Shown: positions 22,741 to 31,837 of the stretch, one piece after another
How positions within the stretch are numbered: position 1 is the stretch's first letter
How the letters are laid out: each line of letters starts with the position of its first letter
Assembly (NCBI GenBank): GCA_013416405.1
Contig: JACCET010000015.1
Location: 1 to 46,291, forward strand
Direction: 5' to 3'
Length of the DNA: 46,291 nucleotides
Source of the DNA: Alcaligenaceae bacterium
GTDB taxonomy: Bacteria > Pseudomonadota > Gammaproteobacteria > Burkholderiales > Burkholderiaceae_B
The notes under the pieces: model-generated
Told to the model about the DNA's origin: nothing
Seen by the model: only the letters and a program-made list of their open reading frames with translations
Databases searched by the model: none
Position numbers and translations under genes: made by a program

Positions 22741-24603
22741 GTGAAACGCTCAACTACGCTAGCCGTTCCCCTCCCGGCCATACCTCGTCGCCGTTTTGTG
22801 CAAGGCCTTGTGGCCGGCGGCGTGTTGCTGGGCTTGTCGCCATTTGCCCGTGCCGCTGGAATGCAATCGGGACGAACTAGTACGGGTTCTGCGGCGATAC
22901 TGAGTGGGACCGAATTTAATCTGGAGATCGATGAATCACCTGTGAATTTCACTGGTACGCCTCGTATGGCGACGACGGTCAATGGCTCGCTCCCGGCGCC
23001 CACGTTGCGTTGGCGCGAAGGCGATACCGTCACTATTCGCGTCAAGAACCGCCTGAACGAAACCACCTCAATTCATTGGCATGGCATCATCCTGCCGTTT
23101 CAAATGGACGGGGTGCCCGGCATCAGCTTTGCGGGAATCCCGCCGGGCGAAACGTTCATGTATCAGTTCAAAGTGCAGCAAAGCGGCACGTATTGGTATC
23201 ACTCGCACTCGGGCATGCAGGAGGCCACAGGGGTTTATGGGGCGATCATTATCGACCCGGCACAAACTGACTCCATACGGGCCGATCGCGAGTATGTCGT
23301 CCAACTCTCTGACTGGACCGACGAGGATCCGATGCGGGTTCTGGCCAAGCTTAAGATGCAGGGCGACTACTACAACTACAACCAGCCCACGTCGGTCGAT
23401 TTCTTTCAAGACGCCTCCCAGATGGGTCTGAAAGCCGCTATCGACAAGCGCAAGATGTGGAACGAGATGCGCATGAGCCCCACGGATTTGGCCGATCTGT
23501 CCGCGAACGTGCTGACCTACCTGATGAATGGTACGACGCCGGCGGGCAACTGGACGGGGCTATTCCGGCCTGGAGAGCGAGTGCGGCTGCGCTTTATCAA
23601 TGGCGCGGCTAATGCTTTCTACGATGTACGCATCCCAGGCCTTCAGTTGACCGTCGTTCAAACCGACGGGGTCAATGTGGAGCCCGTTACGGTAGACGAG
23701 TTCCGATTCGGGCCCGGGGAAACCTACGATGTATTGGTACAACCGAAGGACGACGCTTACACCGTTTATGCGCAAGCAATGGATCGAACAGGGTATGCGC
23801 GCGGTACGCTAGCCACGCATGCTGGTCTCGAAGCGCCAGTGCCGGCGCTTGACCCCGTGGAATGGTTGACCATGGCGGACATGATGGGCGCTATGGGCGG
23901 GGGCATGGCAGGAATGAGCCATGGCGCGGCCAGCCAATCGTCCGGTGGCATGAGCCATGGAGGCATGACCGGAATGGGCCACGGCAATATGGCTGGGATG
24001 AATCACGGCAGCATGCAAAGTATGAATCACGCAGGTATGTCAGGCATGGACCATGGCGCTATGTCTGCTGCCGGCGCCAGCACCCAAGTACGCCACGCCA
24101 GGGCCGAGTATGGGCCCAGCATTGATATGCGGGTCGATATGCCGCGCACCAACCTGGACGATCCCGGCATTGGGCTGCGTAATAACGGCCGACGCGTGCT
24201 AACGCTGTCCGATTTGCACACCGTGGGTGGCCCAATGGACCCGCGCGGCGCAGAACGTGAAATCGAGCTTCATTTGACCGGGAACATGGAACGCTATGCC
24301 TGGTCGTTCGACGGCGTTGAATATGGAAAATCGACCCCGGTTCATTTCCGTTACGGCGAACGAGTCAGAGTCATCTTGCATAACGACACCATGATGACAC
24401 ACCCCATGCATTTGCACGGTATGTGGAGTGAGCTCGAAGCGCCGGATGGCCAATTTCAGGCGCGACGCCACACGATCCCAGTGCAGCCCGCTCAGCGTAT
24501 CAGCTTTCTTGTGACCGCAGATGCGCTCGGACGCTGGGCATGGCACTGCCATCTGATGTTGCACATGGATGCAGGGATGTTTCGCGAAGTGGTGGTGGCA
24601 TGA
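22741..24603 (+). CDS. copA: Copper-resistance multicopper oxidase CopA
   Basis: A 620-aa periplasmic oxidase. It starts at GTG 22741 with AGGA upstream and has a twin-arginine signal (PRRRFVQGLVAGGVLLGL). Three cupredoxin domains carry the copper motifs HWHGIILPF, YWYHSHSGMQ, HPMHLHGMW and WHCHLMLHMDAGM, giving the type 1 and trinuclear sites. A Met/His-rich insert between domains (MSHGGMTGMGHGNMAGMNHG and repeats) can bind extra copper. It oxidises Cu(I) and sequesters copper. It overlaps copB by 4 bp and lies 118 bp after CopR box 3. Confidence 0.93.
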   Translation: MKRSTTLAVPLPAIPRRRFVQGLVAGGVLLGLSPFARAAGMQSGRTSTGSAAILSGTEFNLEIDESPVNFTGTPRMATTVNGSLPAPTLRWREGDTVTIRVKNRLNETTSIHWHGIILPFQMDGVPGISFAGIPPGETFMYQFKVQQSGTYWYHSHSGMQEATGVYGAIIIDPAQTDSIRADREYVVQLSDWTDEDPMRVLAKLKMQGDYYNYNQPTSVDFFQDASQMGLKAAIDKRKMWNEMRMSPTDLADLSANVLTYLMNGTTPAGNWTGLFRPGERVRLRFINGAANAFYDVRIPGLQLTVVQTDGVNVEPVTVDEFRFGPGETYDVLVQPKDDAYTVYAQAMDRTGYARGTLATHAGLEAPVPALDPVEWLTMADMMGAMGGGMAGMSHGAASQSSGGMSHGGMTGMGHGNMAGMNHGSMQSMNHAGMSGMDHGAMSAAGASTQVRHARAEYGPSIDMRVDMPRTNLDDPGIGLRNNGRRVLTLSDLHTVGGPMDPRGAEREIELHLTGNMERYAWSFDGVEYGKSTPVHFRYGERVRVILHNDTMMTHPMHLHGMWSELEAPDGQFQARRHTIPVQPAQRISFLVTADALGRWAWHCHLMLHMDAGMFREVVVA

Positions 24604-25826
24604 AGACAATGAACGACACGTTAGGCATCCTGGTCATGAACAATCAATTGAAGAAGAAGTTTCTTGCGGCGACCATCGCTACAGTGGGAGTAATGCCCGT
24701 GCTTTCCTATGCGCAGACGCATGCCGGCCATACCGGTCATACTGCGGCGCCGCCCGCAACAAGCACGCCCGCGACGGCTTCGGGCATGGATCATGGCTCT
24801 ATGAACATATCCGATAAGGAGCATGGCTCCATGGGTATGCCGGGTATGAACCACGGTTCGATGGACATGCCCGGTATGGACCATGGCGCAGGGAAAGTGC
24901 CAGCCCAGGGTCATGACGACATGAAAATGCCCATGAAGCAGGCCGACCCGGTCAAAAACACTTCCGCCATGCCGGGAAGGTCGCACGGTCAGTCCGGCTC
25001 CAATGCGCCAACCTCCGCACACGATATGGGTGCCATGGACCATAGCGGTGGCGAAATGGATCATGGCGATATGCAGATGCAGGGCGGCTCGCCGCCGCCG
25101 GACGCTCGCGATCCGGACGCCTACTCCGATGGCTATGTCCGCAATGCCGGCAAGTATGCGTTGCCGCCGTCAGACGCGCTAATCATGTCCGACATGCACA
25201 ACTTCGGCTCCGTCAACGTTGACCGGTTGGAGTACGTCAGGGCGCGCGGCGAGGAATGGGCGGCCTATGAAGGCGAGGCCTGGTACGGCAGTACCTACAA
25301 CCGCGCCGTGATCAAAGCCGAAGGGGAAGTAGCGAGCGGTAAGCTGCAAGAATCTGAGACGCAACTTCTGTGGCGCCATGCAGTTTCTACGTTTTGGGAT
25401 ACGGAGCTGGGCTTTCGTTTCGATCATGGCCAAGGCGTGTCGAACCGGGAATGGTTGGCATTTGGCTTTAAAGGGTTAGCGCCTTACTGGTTTGAAGTCG
25501 ATGCCACCGCCTATGTTGGCTCGAGCGGTCGCACCGCTTTGGAGCTGAAGGCCGAGTACGACATCCTGTTGACCCAGAAGCTGTATCTGCAACCTAGCGT
25601 CGAAGTGAATTTCTATGGCAAGGACGATGAACGCTGGGGCATTGGCAGCGGCTTGACAGACGGCACGGCGGGCTTGCGCCTCAAGTATGAAGTCACGCGT
25701 CAGTTCGTCCCGTACGTGGGCGTCGAATGGTCCAGCAAGTTTGGAAAAACGGCGGATTACGCACAGGCAGCGGGCGACTCCAAGCAGGAAACTCGCTTTG
25801 TGGCCGGTTTGAGCTTTCGCTTCTGA
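24600..25826 (+). CDS. copB: Copper-resistance outer-membrane protein CopB
   Basis: A 408-aa protein whose ATG overlaps the copA stop (ATGA). A signal peptide (about residues 13-39, ending SYAQ) is followed by a Met/His-rich region with repeats such as MGMPGMNHGSMDMPGMDHG, a PPDARDPDAYSDGY hinge and a C-terminal beta-barrel of about 230 residues ending in Phe (VAGLSFRF), as in outer-membrane proteins. A second ATG at 24636 could also be the start. It binds copper at the outer membrane and works with CopA. Confidence 0.92.
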   Translation: MKTMNDTLGILVMNNQLKKKFLAATIATVGVMPVLSYAQTHAGHTGHTAAPPATSTPATASGMDHGSMNISDKEHGSMGMPGMNHGSMDMPGMDHGAGKVPAQGHDDMKMPMKQADPVKNTSAMPGRSHGQSGSNAPTSAHDMGAMDHSGGEMDHGDMQMQGGSPPPDARDPDAYSDGYVRNAGKYALPPSDALIMSDMHNFGSVNVDRLEYVRARGEEWAAYEGEAWYGSTYNRAVIKAEGEVASGKLQESETQLLWRHAVSTFWDTELGFRFDHGQGVSNREWLAFGFKGLAPYWFEVDATAYVGSSGRTALELKAEYDILLTQKLYLQPSVEVNFYGKDDERWGIGSGLTDGTAGLRLKYEVTRQFVPYVGVEWSSKFGKTADYAQAAGDSKQETRFVAGLSFRF

Positions 25827-25900
25827 AGTCGCCTTTCACCTTTTCACATGGGCGGCTTGAAAAGGCCGACTGCTAAAACAAATCTCAAGAGAGTATTGAT

Positions 25901-26410
25901 ATGAAGAAGACCCTTTCTATTCTGGCTTTGAGCGTACTGCCGACCCTCGCATTGGCTGCCGGCAACCATGGCGGGGGGCATGGCGCACCGGCGCATGGCA
26001 TGCCCGGTCACGATATGTCTACCATGTCGAATGCACCTTCGCCAACTGGCCAGCCTGGCGATCCGGCTAAAGTTACGCGCACGATTGAGCTGACGATGGA
26101 CGACACCATGCGGTTTACGCCTGGTGACATCCAGGTCCGCGCTGGCGAGACAGTTCGTTTCTTTATCAAGAATACGGGGAAAATCCCTCATGAAATGGTG
26201 ATCGGCTCAATGGCCGATTTGAAGGCCCATGCGGCCGAGATGCAGAAGATGCCGGGGATGCAGCATTCGGAACCGAATATGATTACATTGGGCCCGGGTA
26301 AGATCGGCGGCTTGGTGTGGCAGTTCGACCAGGCGGGCACTGTCGATTTCGCTTGCCTGATTCCGGGCCACATGGAAGCTGGAATGGTCGGCAAGGTAAA
26401 AGTCAGCTGA
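25901..26410 (+). CDS. Periplasmic cupredoxin (CopI-like)
   Basis: A 169-aa protein with a signal peptide (MKKTLSILALSVLPTLALAA), a short His/Met-rich head (GNHGGGHGAPAHGMPGHDM) and a type 1 copper fold. Ligands are H in GKIPHEMVIGSM and C-H-M in FACLIPGHMEAGM. It fits the CopI-type cupredoxins linked to copper tolerance. It lies 74 bp after copB and 14 bp before a cytochrome c gene, suggesting that electrons pass between the two. Confidence 0.85.
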   Translation: MKKTLSILALSVLPTLALAAGNHGGGHGAPAHGMPGHDMSTMSNAPSPTGQPGDPAKVTRTIELTMDDTMRFTPGDIQVRAGETVRFFIKNTGKIPHEMVIGSMADLKAHAAEMQKMPGMQHSEPNMITLGPGKIGGLVWQFDQAGTVDFACLIPGHMEAGMVGKVKVS

Positions 26411-26424
26411 TCTAGCGCATTCAA

Positions 26425-26898
26425 ATGACACGGAGAAAATTGGTCTTTGGAGTGGTTGGCGTCGTCATAATCGGCGCCGCCGCAGTCCTTTACAGCACGA
26501 TTCTGCCATCTGGCCCGGCATTCATTGACCCTGCGGACCAATCCCTTGTGATGCAGGGCAAGGCGATCTATGCGAACAATTGCGCAGCCTGCCATGGCGA
26601 GGCCCTGCAAGGCCAGCCGAACTGGCGTGAACGCATGTCCAATGGCAGGCTGCCTGCACCGCCGCATGACAAGAGCGGCCATACCTGGCACCATCCCGAT
26701 GCGATGTTGGTCGATATGGTGAAAAACGGCCTGGTTCCAGGAAAGACCGCGCCTCGGGGTTATGTAAGCGACATGCCCGCGTATCGGGACATCCTCAGCG
26801 ATCAAGAGATCATTGCCGCACTGGCTTATATCAAGAGCAACTGGCCGCCTAAGGTTCTGGAGGCACAAAAAGAAATCACTTTGCAGCGACAGAACTAA
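26425..26898 (+). CDS. Monohaem cytochrome c of the copper operon
   Basis: A 157-aa protein with an N-terminal membrane helix or signal (about 6-28), one haem-c site CAACH near residue 53 and a Met ligand in SDMPAYRDIL. A His-rich loop (SGHTWHHPDAM) sits between. It follows the cupredoxin gene by 14 bp. It may accept electrons from Cu(I) oxidation in the periplasm; this is inferred from context. Confidence 0.82.
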   Translation: MTRRKLVFGVVGVVIIGAAAVLYSTILPSGPAFIDPADQSLVMQGKAIYANNCAACHGEALQGQPNWRERMSNGRLPAPPHDKSGHTWHHPDAMLVDMVKNGLVPGKTAPRGYVSDMPAYRDILSDQEIIAALAYIKSNWPPKVLEAQKEITLQRQN

Positions 26899-26968
26899 GC
26901 TGTCTGAGTGTGGTCTTTATCTCTATTCTGAAAAACTGAAATTTTACTTTTTTGCTGGAGTGGATCTT

Positions 26969-27385
26969 ATGAAGTTATGGCTAGTAGCGGCGGCGTTGAC
27001 CGCCGCATCATCCTTTGCACAGGCTGCCGGCACCGCCATTACCGTATATCAGGACCCCAATTGCGGCTGCTGCTCCGGCTGGGTTGATCATATGCGGGAA
27101 TCCGGCTTTGATGTCACGGCTATCAAGACGGCCGACATGGCCGCGATCAAGCAGAAGCTCGGCGTACCATCAGCACTTAGCTCATGTCACACGGGGGTGA
27201 TCGAGGCCACCGGCCAAATCATAGAGGGGCACGTACCGGCCAACGCGGTCAACAAGTTGCTCGCTGACTCGTCGGTAAAAGGTGTATCGGCACCCGGCAT
27301 GCCGTTAAACGCGCCGGGTATGGGAAAGCTTGACGGCAATTTGGTTACTGTTGACTTTACCGGCAAGCCTTTTTCCAGGGATTAA
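26969..27385 (+). CDS. DUF411 periplasmic metal-binding protein (CopG-like)
   Basis: A 138-aa protein with a signal peptide (MKLWLVAAALTAASSFAQAA) and the DUF411 core: VYQDPNCGCCSGWVDHMRESG, then SCHTGVIE and EGHVPANAVNKLL. The paired cysteines (CGCC) and Cys-x-x-His bind copper in related CopG/CusG-type proteins. The ATG at 26969 has GGAG 9-12 bases upstream. It ends the cop operon and is convergent with the ABC transporter operon, 36 bp apart. Confidence 0.85.
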   Translation: MKLWLVAAALTAASSFAQAAGTAITVYQDPNCGCCSGWVDHMRESGFDVTAIKTADMAAIKQKLGVPSALSSCHTGVIEATGQIIEGHVPANAVNKLLADSSVKGVSAPGMPLNAPGMGKLDGNLVTVDFTGKPFSRD

Positions 27386-27421
27386 AATGGCTGGAGAAGA
27401 TTGGCGAGTGTAATGTCCACT

Positions 27422-28156
27422 TTAATGAGACAAAATCTTCGAAAGAAAATCCTGAGCACGTGCCGAAAGCGTCTGCGTTTGCCTAAAAAAATGGTCTGTG
27501 GAGCAATCCTCCACAATGCGGCCTTGATCCATGAAAATAACGCGGTCGCTGACTTCTTTCGCAAAGCCCATTTCGTGACTGACACAGATCATGGTCATGC
27601 CTTCCCGAGCCAGTCCAACCATGACGTCGAGAACCTCGCCGACCATCTCCGGATCCAATGCGGAGGTCGGCTCGTCGAACAACATAACGATAGGGTCCAT
27701 GGCCAGCGCCCGGGCAATAGCTACGCGCTGTTGTTGCCCGCCCGATAGCTGCCCTGGAAACTTATCGGCGTGGTTCCCCAAACCGACCCGGTCTAAAAGA
27801 GCCACACCTCTTACCTTTGCTTCTTCCGTGCTTCTGCCCAACACTCTTTCTTGCGCTAGCGTTAAGTTTTGCATGACCGAAATATGGGGAAACAGCTCAA
27901 AGTGCTGAAACACCATCCCGACGCGTGCCCGTAACGCCGGCAGATTGGTTGAAGGGCCGTGGACGACTTTACCGTCGATGTATATTTCGCCTTGCTGAAG
28001 GGGCTCAAGCGCATTGATCGTTTTGATCAGCGTCGATTTCCCTGAACCCGACGGCCCGCACACCACTACGACTTCACCTGTTGCCACGCTGGTACTGCAT
28101 TGATCCAGTACTTTGAATTCGCCATACCATTTGGAGACGTTGTTTAGCTCTATCAT
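27422..28156 (-). CDS. Polar amino-acid ABC transporter ATP-binding protein
   Basis: A 244-aa ATPase of the GltL/GlnQ class: Walker [10 protein letters not shown] at 34-42, Q-loop ([10 protein letters not shown]), signature LSGGQQQR, Walker B ([13 protein letters not shown]), H-loop (SHEM). It is the last gene of a minus-strand operon that begins with a lyase and a binding protein. It powers the two permeases upstream. Confidence 0.92.
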   Translation of the reverse strand: MIELNNVSKWYGEFKVLDQCSTSVATGEVVVVCGPSGSGKSTLIKTINALEPLQQGEIYIDGKVVHGPSTNLPALRARVGMVFQHFELFPHISVMQNLTLAQERVLGRSTEEAKVRGVALLDRVGLGNHADKFPGQLSGGQQQRVAIARALAMDPIVMLFDEPTSALDPEMVGEVLDVMVGLAREGMTMICVSHEMGFAKEVSDRVIFMDQGRIVEDCSTDHFFRQTQTLSARAQDFLSKILSH

Positions 28157-28180
28157 GTTTCTGACCTTCTAAAGCAGCGG

Positions 28181-28864
28181 CTACGAAGCCGCCTGTTTCT
28201 TCTTCAATATATTGACCAGCCAAACGCCAAATGAGCAGAGGGCTAAATAGGTAACAGCGACAAATAAGTACATCTCTACCAACGTGCCATCACGATGGGC
28301 AACTTTGGTAGCGGCGCCGAGAAAATCATTCAGGCTGATTACATATACAAGTGAAGTGTCTTTGAGTAGAGCAATAGTCTGGTTGATCAGCGAAGGCGTC
28401 ATATTGTGGAATGCCTGCGGCAGAACGACATGCCGGAGTGCTTGCCAACGAGTCAGCCCCAAGGCTATTGCGGCCTGCATCTGCCCTTTGCGCACACTGT
28501 TGATGCCGGCACGAACAATTTCGCAATAATAGGCTGCTTCGGCTAAAACGAATGCAGACAGCGCTGCGTAGATTGGTCCGACGCCAGCATAGGGATTTCC
28601 TGTGACTGCCCGTAAAACAAACGGCACCAGAAAGAAGAACCAAAAAATGGTGAGGATAAGCGGAATCGCACGAAATAGATTGACATAGAACGCTGCCGCC
28701 AGAGAGACCCACCGTGGGCCGAACAAGCGGGCGAGTGCCAAAACGACCCCTAGCGCGATGCCGAGCATCATACCCACGCTTACGAGAAGGGCAGTCGTTG
28801 CCATGCCGTCGAGTATGAACGGCCATCCTCTTACGAGCGTCCCCCAATCGAAAGAATAGTCCAT
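28181..28864 (-). CDS. Polar amino-acid ABC transporter permease (GltK-like)
   Basis: A 227-aa permease with four to five helices and the EAA loop (QAAIALGLTRWQALRHVVLP) that contacts the ATPase. The start at 28864 (MDYSFDWGTLVRGWPF) is standard for HisM/GltK proteins; an upstream frame start at 28981 overlaps the previous permease. Four bases separate it from the previous stop, consistent with translational coupling. Confidence 0.9.
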   Translation of the reverse strand: MDYSFDWGTLVRGWPFILDGMATTALLVSVGMMLGIALGVVLALARLFGPRWVSLAAAFYVNLFRAIPLILTIFWFFFLVPFVLRAVTGNPYAGVGPIYAALSAFVLAEAAYYCEIVRAGINSVRKGQMQAAIALGLTRWQALRHVVLPQAFHNMTPSLINQTIALLKDTSLVYVISLNDFLGAATKVAHRDGTLVEMYLFVAVTYLALCSFGVWLVNILKKKQAAS

Positions 28865-28868
28865 TTGG

Positions 28869-29603
28869 TTAGGCTCCCCAATAGCCAGGAATACGCGTGG
28901 CCTTCTCGATACGTCGCATAAACCAGATGACTGAAAGGGTGACGAGTGTATATATGACGGTTGCGGCAATGTATGCTTCAAACGGCTGGGAGCTGAAATC
29001 CCCGATCTGGCGTGTTTGACCAGTGAGCTCCATGAAACCTATAGTCAGCGCGACTGAGGAGTTTTTGAACACATTCAGGAAGTCAGAGGTAAGGGGCGGC
29101 ATAATGATGCGAAATGCCTGAGGCAGGATGACATGACGATACGAACCAGGCTCTGTAAGCCCAAGAGCTGAAGCTGCTTGCTTCTGGCCGATGCTTACCG
29201 CTTGTATTCCTGAGCGGATGACTTCCGCTGCTTTGGCTGCCGTGTATAACGAGAGGGCGATAAGAACGGTCAGGAACTGCCCTAATGTGGGATCCATCCG
29301 TTTGATCGCGGTGCCCCATTCGCTCGGTAGCAATTCCGGGACAACGTAGAACCAAAGGAACACTTGGACCAGTAGAGGGGTGTTGCGAAAGCAATGCACG
29401 AATACTGCCGCAGGCAAGCTCAGCCAGCGAACAGGTAGTGTGCGTGCAATACCCAAAGCAGTACCCAGACTTAATGCCAGCACCCATGAGAGCAGCGACA
29501 AAAAGACAGTGCGGCTCAGCCCCTGTAAGATCAATTCCCAGTAATATCCTTCACCGGTAAGTGAAGGCTTGAAATAGATCAAAAAATCCCATGAGTACTG
29601 CAT
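28869..29603 (-). CDS. Polar amino-acid ABC transporter permease (GltJ-like)
   Basis: A 244-aa permease starting MQYSWDFLIYFKPSLTGEGY, close to GltJ. It has helices near 30-50, 60-80, 100-125 and 205-230 and the EAA loop QAASALGLTEPGSYRHVILP. It pairs with the second permease 4 bp downstream to form a heterodimer. The binding-protein gene ends four bases before it starts. Confidence 0.9.
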   Translation of the reverse strand: MQYSWDFLIYFKPSLTGEGYYWELILQGLSRTVFLSLLSWVLALSLGTALGIARTLPVRWLSLPAAVFVHCFRNTPLLVQVFLWFYVVPELLPSEWGTAIKRMDPTLGQFLTVLIALSLYTAAKAAEVIRSGIQAVSIGQKQAASALGLTEPGSYRHVILPQAFRIIMPPLTSDFLNVFKNSSVALTIGFMELTGQTRQIGDFSSQPFEAYIAATVIYTLVTLSVIWFMRRIEKATRIPGYWGA

Positions 29604-29607
29604 TGCT

Positions 29608-30507
29608 TTACAACACTTTGTCGTTCGGATTGGCGAACAGGTCCTGTATTACAGGCGACATGGGTGCGTTAATGTTGAACCCACCACGCACTTTAATCGG
29701 GCTAGTGAAGTATTTGCCATAAAGCTTAGCCATCTCACCGGAATTCATCATGCCGGTAATCACGTTATCGACCAATTCTTTAAACTCAGTGTCGTCCTTA
29801 CGAAGCATGCAACCGTAGGCTTCAGGTTGCAATACCTCTCCGACTACTTTCCATTTTTTAGGGTCGGGCGATCGAGCGATTAGACTGTACAGAACCATGT
29901 CGTCCATCATGGCTGCATCGGCCCTGCCCGTATCCACAGTCATAAAGGTGTTGTCGATATCTTTACTAAGTATGATGTTCACCCGCAATTTTTTTTCGTC
30001 ATTTACTTTACGCAGCAAGCGCTCTGCGGTTGTTCCTGCGCTGACGACGACGTTTTTACCCGCCAAGTCTTCCCAGTTCTTGATGGGTGAGTTGGCCAGC
30101 GTCAGCATGCGGGTGCCTACGATGAAGAAAGAAGTTGAGAAACTTACTTGGTTCTCACGCTCCCGATTGTGTGTAGTAGAGCTGCACTCCAGATCCACTG
30201 TTTGATTGGCCACAAGTGGAATACGCGTTTGAGGCGTGACTTCCATTGGACGTACTTGAATGTCATCGCGCGCCACGGTTTCTTTCACTTTGTCGGCCAC
30301 ACGCTGTGTGATTTCCCAAGCAAATCCGCTTTGTTGGTTGTTATCATCCAGGTAGTTGAAAGGGATTGATGCAGCGCGCGTACCTACTGTAAACGTTCCC
30401 GTCTGTTCAACTTTTTTCAGTGTCGTGGCCCTGTCCTGGGCCTGGATGGGGGCAGCCGCTGATAATGCAATGGTTGCCGCGGAAATAAAGATCCATAGGC
30501 GTTTCAT
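29608..30507 (-). CDS. Periplasmic amino-acid-binding protein (GltI-like)
   Basis: A 299-aa solute-binding protein with a signal peptide (MKRLWIFISAATIALSAAAP, cleavage after IQA). The SBP_bac_3 fold has the usual sites: FTVGTRAASIPFNYLDD, TRIPLVANQTVDLECSSTTH and GRADAAMMDDMVLY. The TTHNRERENQVSFSTSFF stretch is typical of glutamate/aspartate-binding proteins. With a lyase gene just upstream, the ligand may be a cystathionine- or cysteine-type amino acid; that is inferred. Confidence 0.88.
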   Translation of the reverse strand: MKRLWIFISAATIALSAAAPIQAQDRATTLKKVEQTGTFTVGTRAASIPFNYLDDNNQQSGFAWEITQRVADKVKETVARDDIQVRPMEVTPQTRIPLVANQTVDLECSSTTHNRERENQVSFSTSFFIVGTRMLTLANSPIKNWEDLAGKNVVVSAGTTAERLLRKVNDEKKLRVNIILSKDIDNTFMTVDTGRADAAMMDDMVLYSLIARSPDPKKWKVVGEVLQPEAYGCMLRKDDTEFKELVDNVITGMMNSGEMAKLYGKYFTSPIKVRGGFNINAPMSPVIQDLFANPNDKVL

Positions 30508-30567
30508 TCTCTTGTCTCCTTAGAGTTGGAAGGGCGACCGCAGCTCTGTGTATGCGATCATTCAAAA

Positions 30568-31764
30568 CTATTTAGCGCCGCTCTTTGCGCTATCGATACA
30601 AACCGATTCGAACGTTTCCAGCGATTGGTTTAGCTCGGTAGCAAGGACGCTGTAGTCTTCCAGGCCAATGGCAAGACGAATAATAGGTGCCTGGATACTG
30701 GGAAAGAGGCGGCTGGTCTGCTGTTGTGCGTGATAAAAGGCTGCGAGGCTGTGAAGCCCGCCGTAGCTTGCGCCAATGGCAATGTGACGAAACGAGCCGA
30801 ACATGGCGCGGAAAGCGTCCAGAGGCGCATCCTGTAGCACTAAGGAAAAAAGGCTGCCGCTACCGCTAAACTGATCTTGCCACAAGCTATGTGTTTTGAA
30901 GGTACTTAGTGCGGGATGGAGCACTTCTCGAACCATGGGATGCCGCTGCAAATGCTCTGCAAGACGTAATGCCTTGACGGATTGGGCCTCAAGCCGCAAA
31001 GTCATGGTATCTAGCCCGCGTTGGACAAGAAAGCAATCTTCAGCGCTAACCGCTTGCCCCATGGTCGCCTGCAAAGCACGTAGTGCGGTGTGTAGTGCAA
31101 TATCGTTTGTGCTAACGGAACCCATAAGCAAGTCGGAGTGACCACCCATGTGCTTGGAGCAGGCCTGGATACACAGATCCACGCCAAGCGATAGCGGCGA
31201 AAAATACAAAGAACTAGCCCAACTGTTGTCGATTGCGGTCCTGATTCCGTGCGAGCGAGCCTGTGAAACAATGGCGGGCACGTCCTGCACCTCCATCGTG
31301 ACAGTACCCGGTGACTCCAACCATATCAGCTGGGTATTAGATCGGATGAGGTCTGCGATCCCCGACCCTATACACGGATCGTAGCGCTCCACCTCCACGC
31401 CCATGTGTGTAAGGTGCGTCGCGAAATCGTGTGCTGGGCCGTAGGCGGAATCCGTAATAAGAAGATGATCCCCGGCTTTCAACATGGTGAGCATGACAAG
31501 GCTTATCGCAGCCTGTCCTGAAGGCAGCACCACGCAATGGCTTGCCTTGTCCAATGCAGCGATGCGCGCCTCCAGCTCACGGTGGGTCGGCGTGCCGGTA
31601 GTTCCATAGGTATAGCCATCCGGTAATCGCGATTTACGAGCCACGAATTCATCCAGGCTTGAGAAGGTAATCGTTGACGCCCTCCAGACAGCGGGCGACA
31701 GGCTTGAGAAGCCAGTGAGATATTTGCGTTGAACGGCTAGATGAGCGGCTGTAGCGTTTTTCAT
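30568..31764 (-). CDS. Cys/Met-metabolism PLP lyase (cystathionine beta-lyase-like)
   Basis: A 398-aa PLP enzyme starting MKNATAAHLAVQRKYLTGFS. Motifs are YTYGTTGTPTHRELEARIA, the SGQAAIS phosphate site, ESPGTVTMEVQDV, AIDNSWASSLYFSPL and the PLP lysine in CSKHMGGHSDLLMG, the motif of cystathionine beta-lyases (TK-x-x-GHSD). It should split C-S bonds to pyruvate, ammonia and a thiol. An earlier ATG at 31806 would lengthen it by 14 codons through the operator region and is less likely. It is the first gene of the transporter operon, divergent from a LysR regulator. Confidence 0.85.
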   Translation of the reverse strand: MKNATAAHLAVQRKYLTGFSSLSPAVWRASTITFSSLDEFVARKSRLPDGYTYGTTGTPTHRELEARIAALDKASHCVVLPSGQAAISLVMLTMLKAGDHLLITDSAYGPAHDFATHLTHMGVEVERYDPCIGSGIADLIRSNTQLIWLESPGTVTMEVQDVPAIVSQARSHGIRTAIDNSWASSLYFSPLSLGVDLCIQACSKHMGGHSDLLMGSVSTNDIALHTALRALQATMGQAVSAEDCFLVQRGLDTMTLRLEAQSVKALRLAEHLQRHPMVREVLHPALSTFKTHSLWQDQFSGSGSLFSLVLQDAPLDAFRAMFGSFRHIAIGASYGGLHSLAAFYHAQQQTSRLFPSIQAPIIRLAIGLEDYSVLATELNQSLETFESVCIDSAKSGAK

Positions 31765-31774
31765 AAATCGAAGT

Positions 31775-31814
31775 ATAGTTTTATAGCTATAAGAAATAAC
31801 TTCCATTATGTTAT
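31775..31814. promoter_or_regulatory. LysR-type operator region between lyase and regulator
   Basis: Within the 73-bp divergent gap are a perfect 12-bp palindrome TTATAGCTATAA (31781-31792) and ATAAC-N9-GTTAT (31796-31814), AT-rich dyads of the size bound by LysR regulators. They lie between both start codons and so may control both directions. Confidence 0.55.
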
Positions 31815-31837
31815 TGGTCTAGAAGTAGAGGTTATAT

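Noticed and set aside
26188-26868. 226-codon minus-strand frame
   Set aside because: Antisense over the cupredoxin and cytochrome c genes, whose metal-binding motifs are intact. No ribosome binding site or protein-like pattern.
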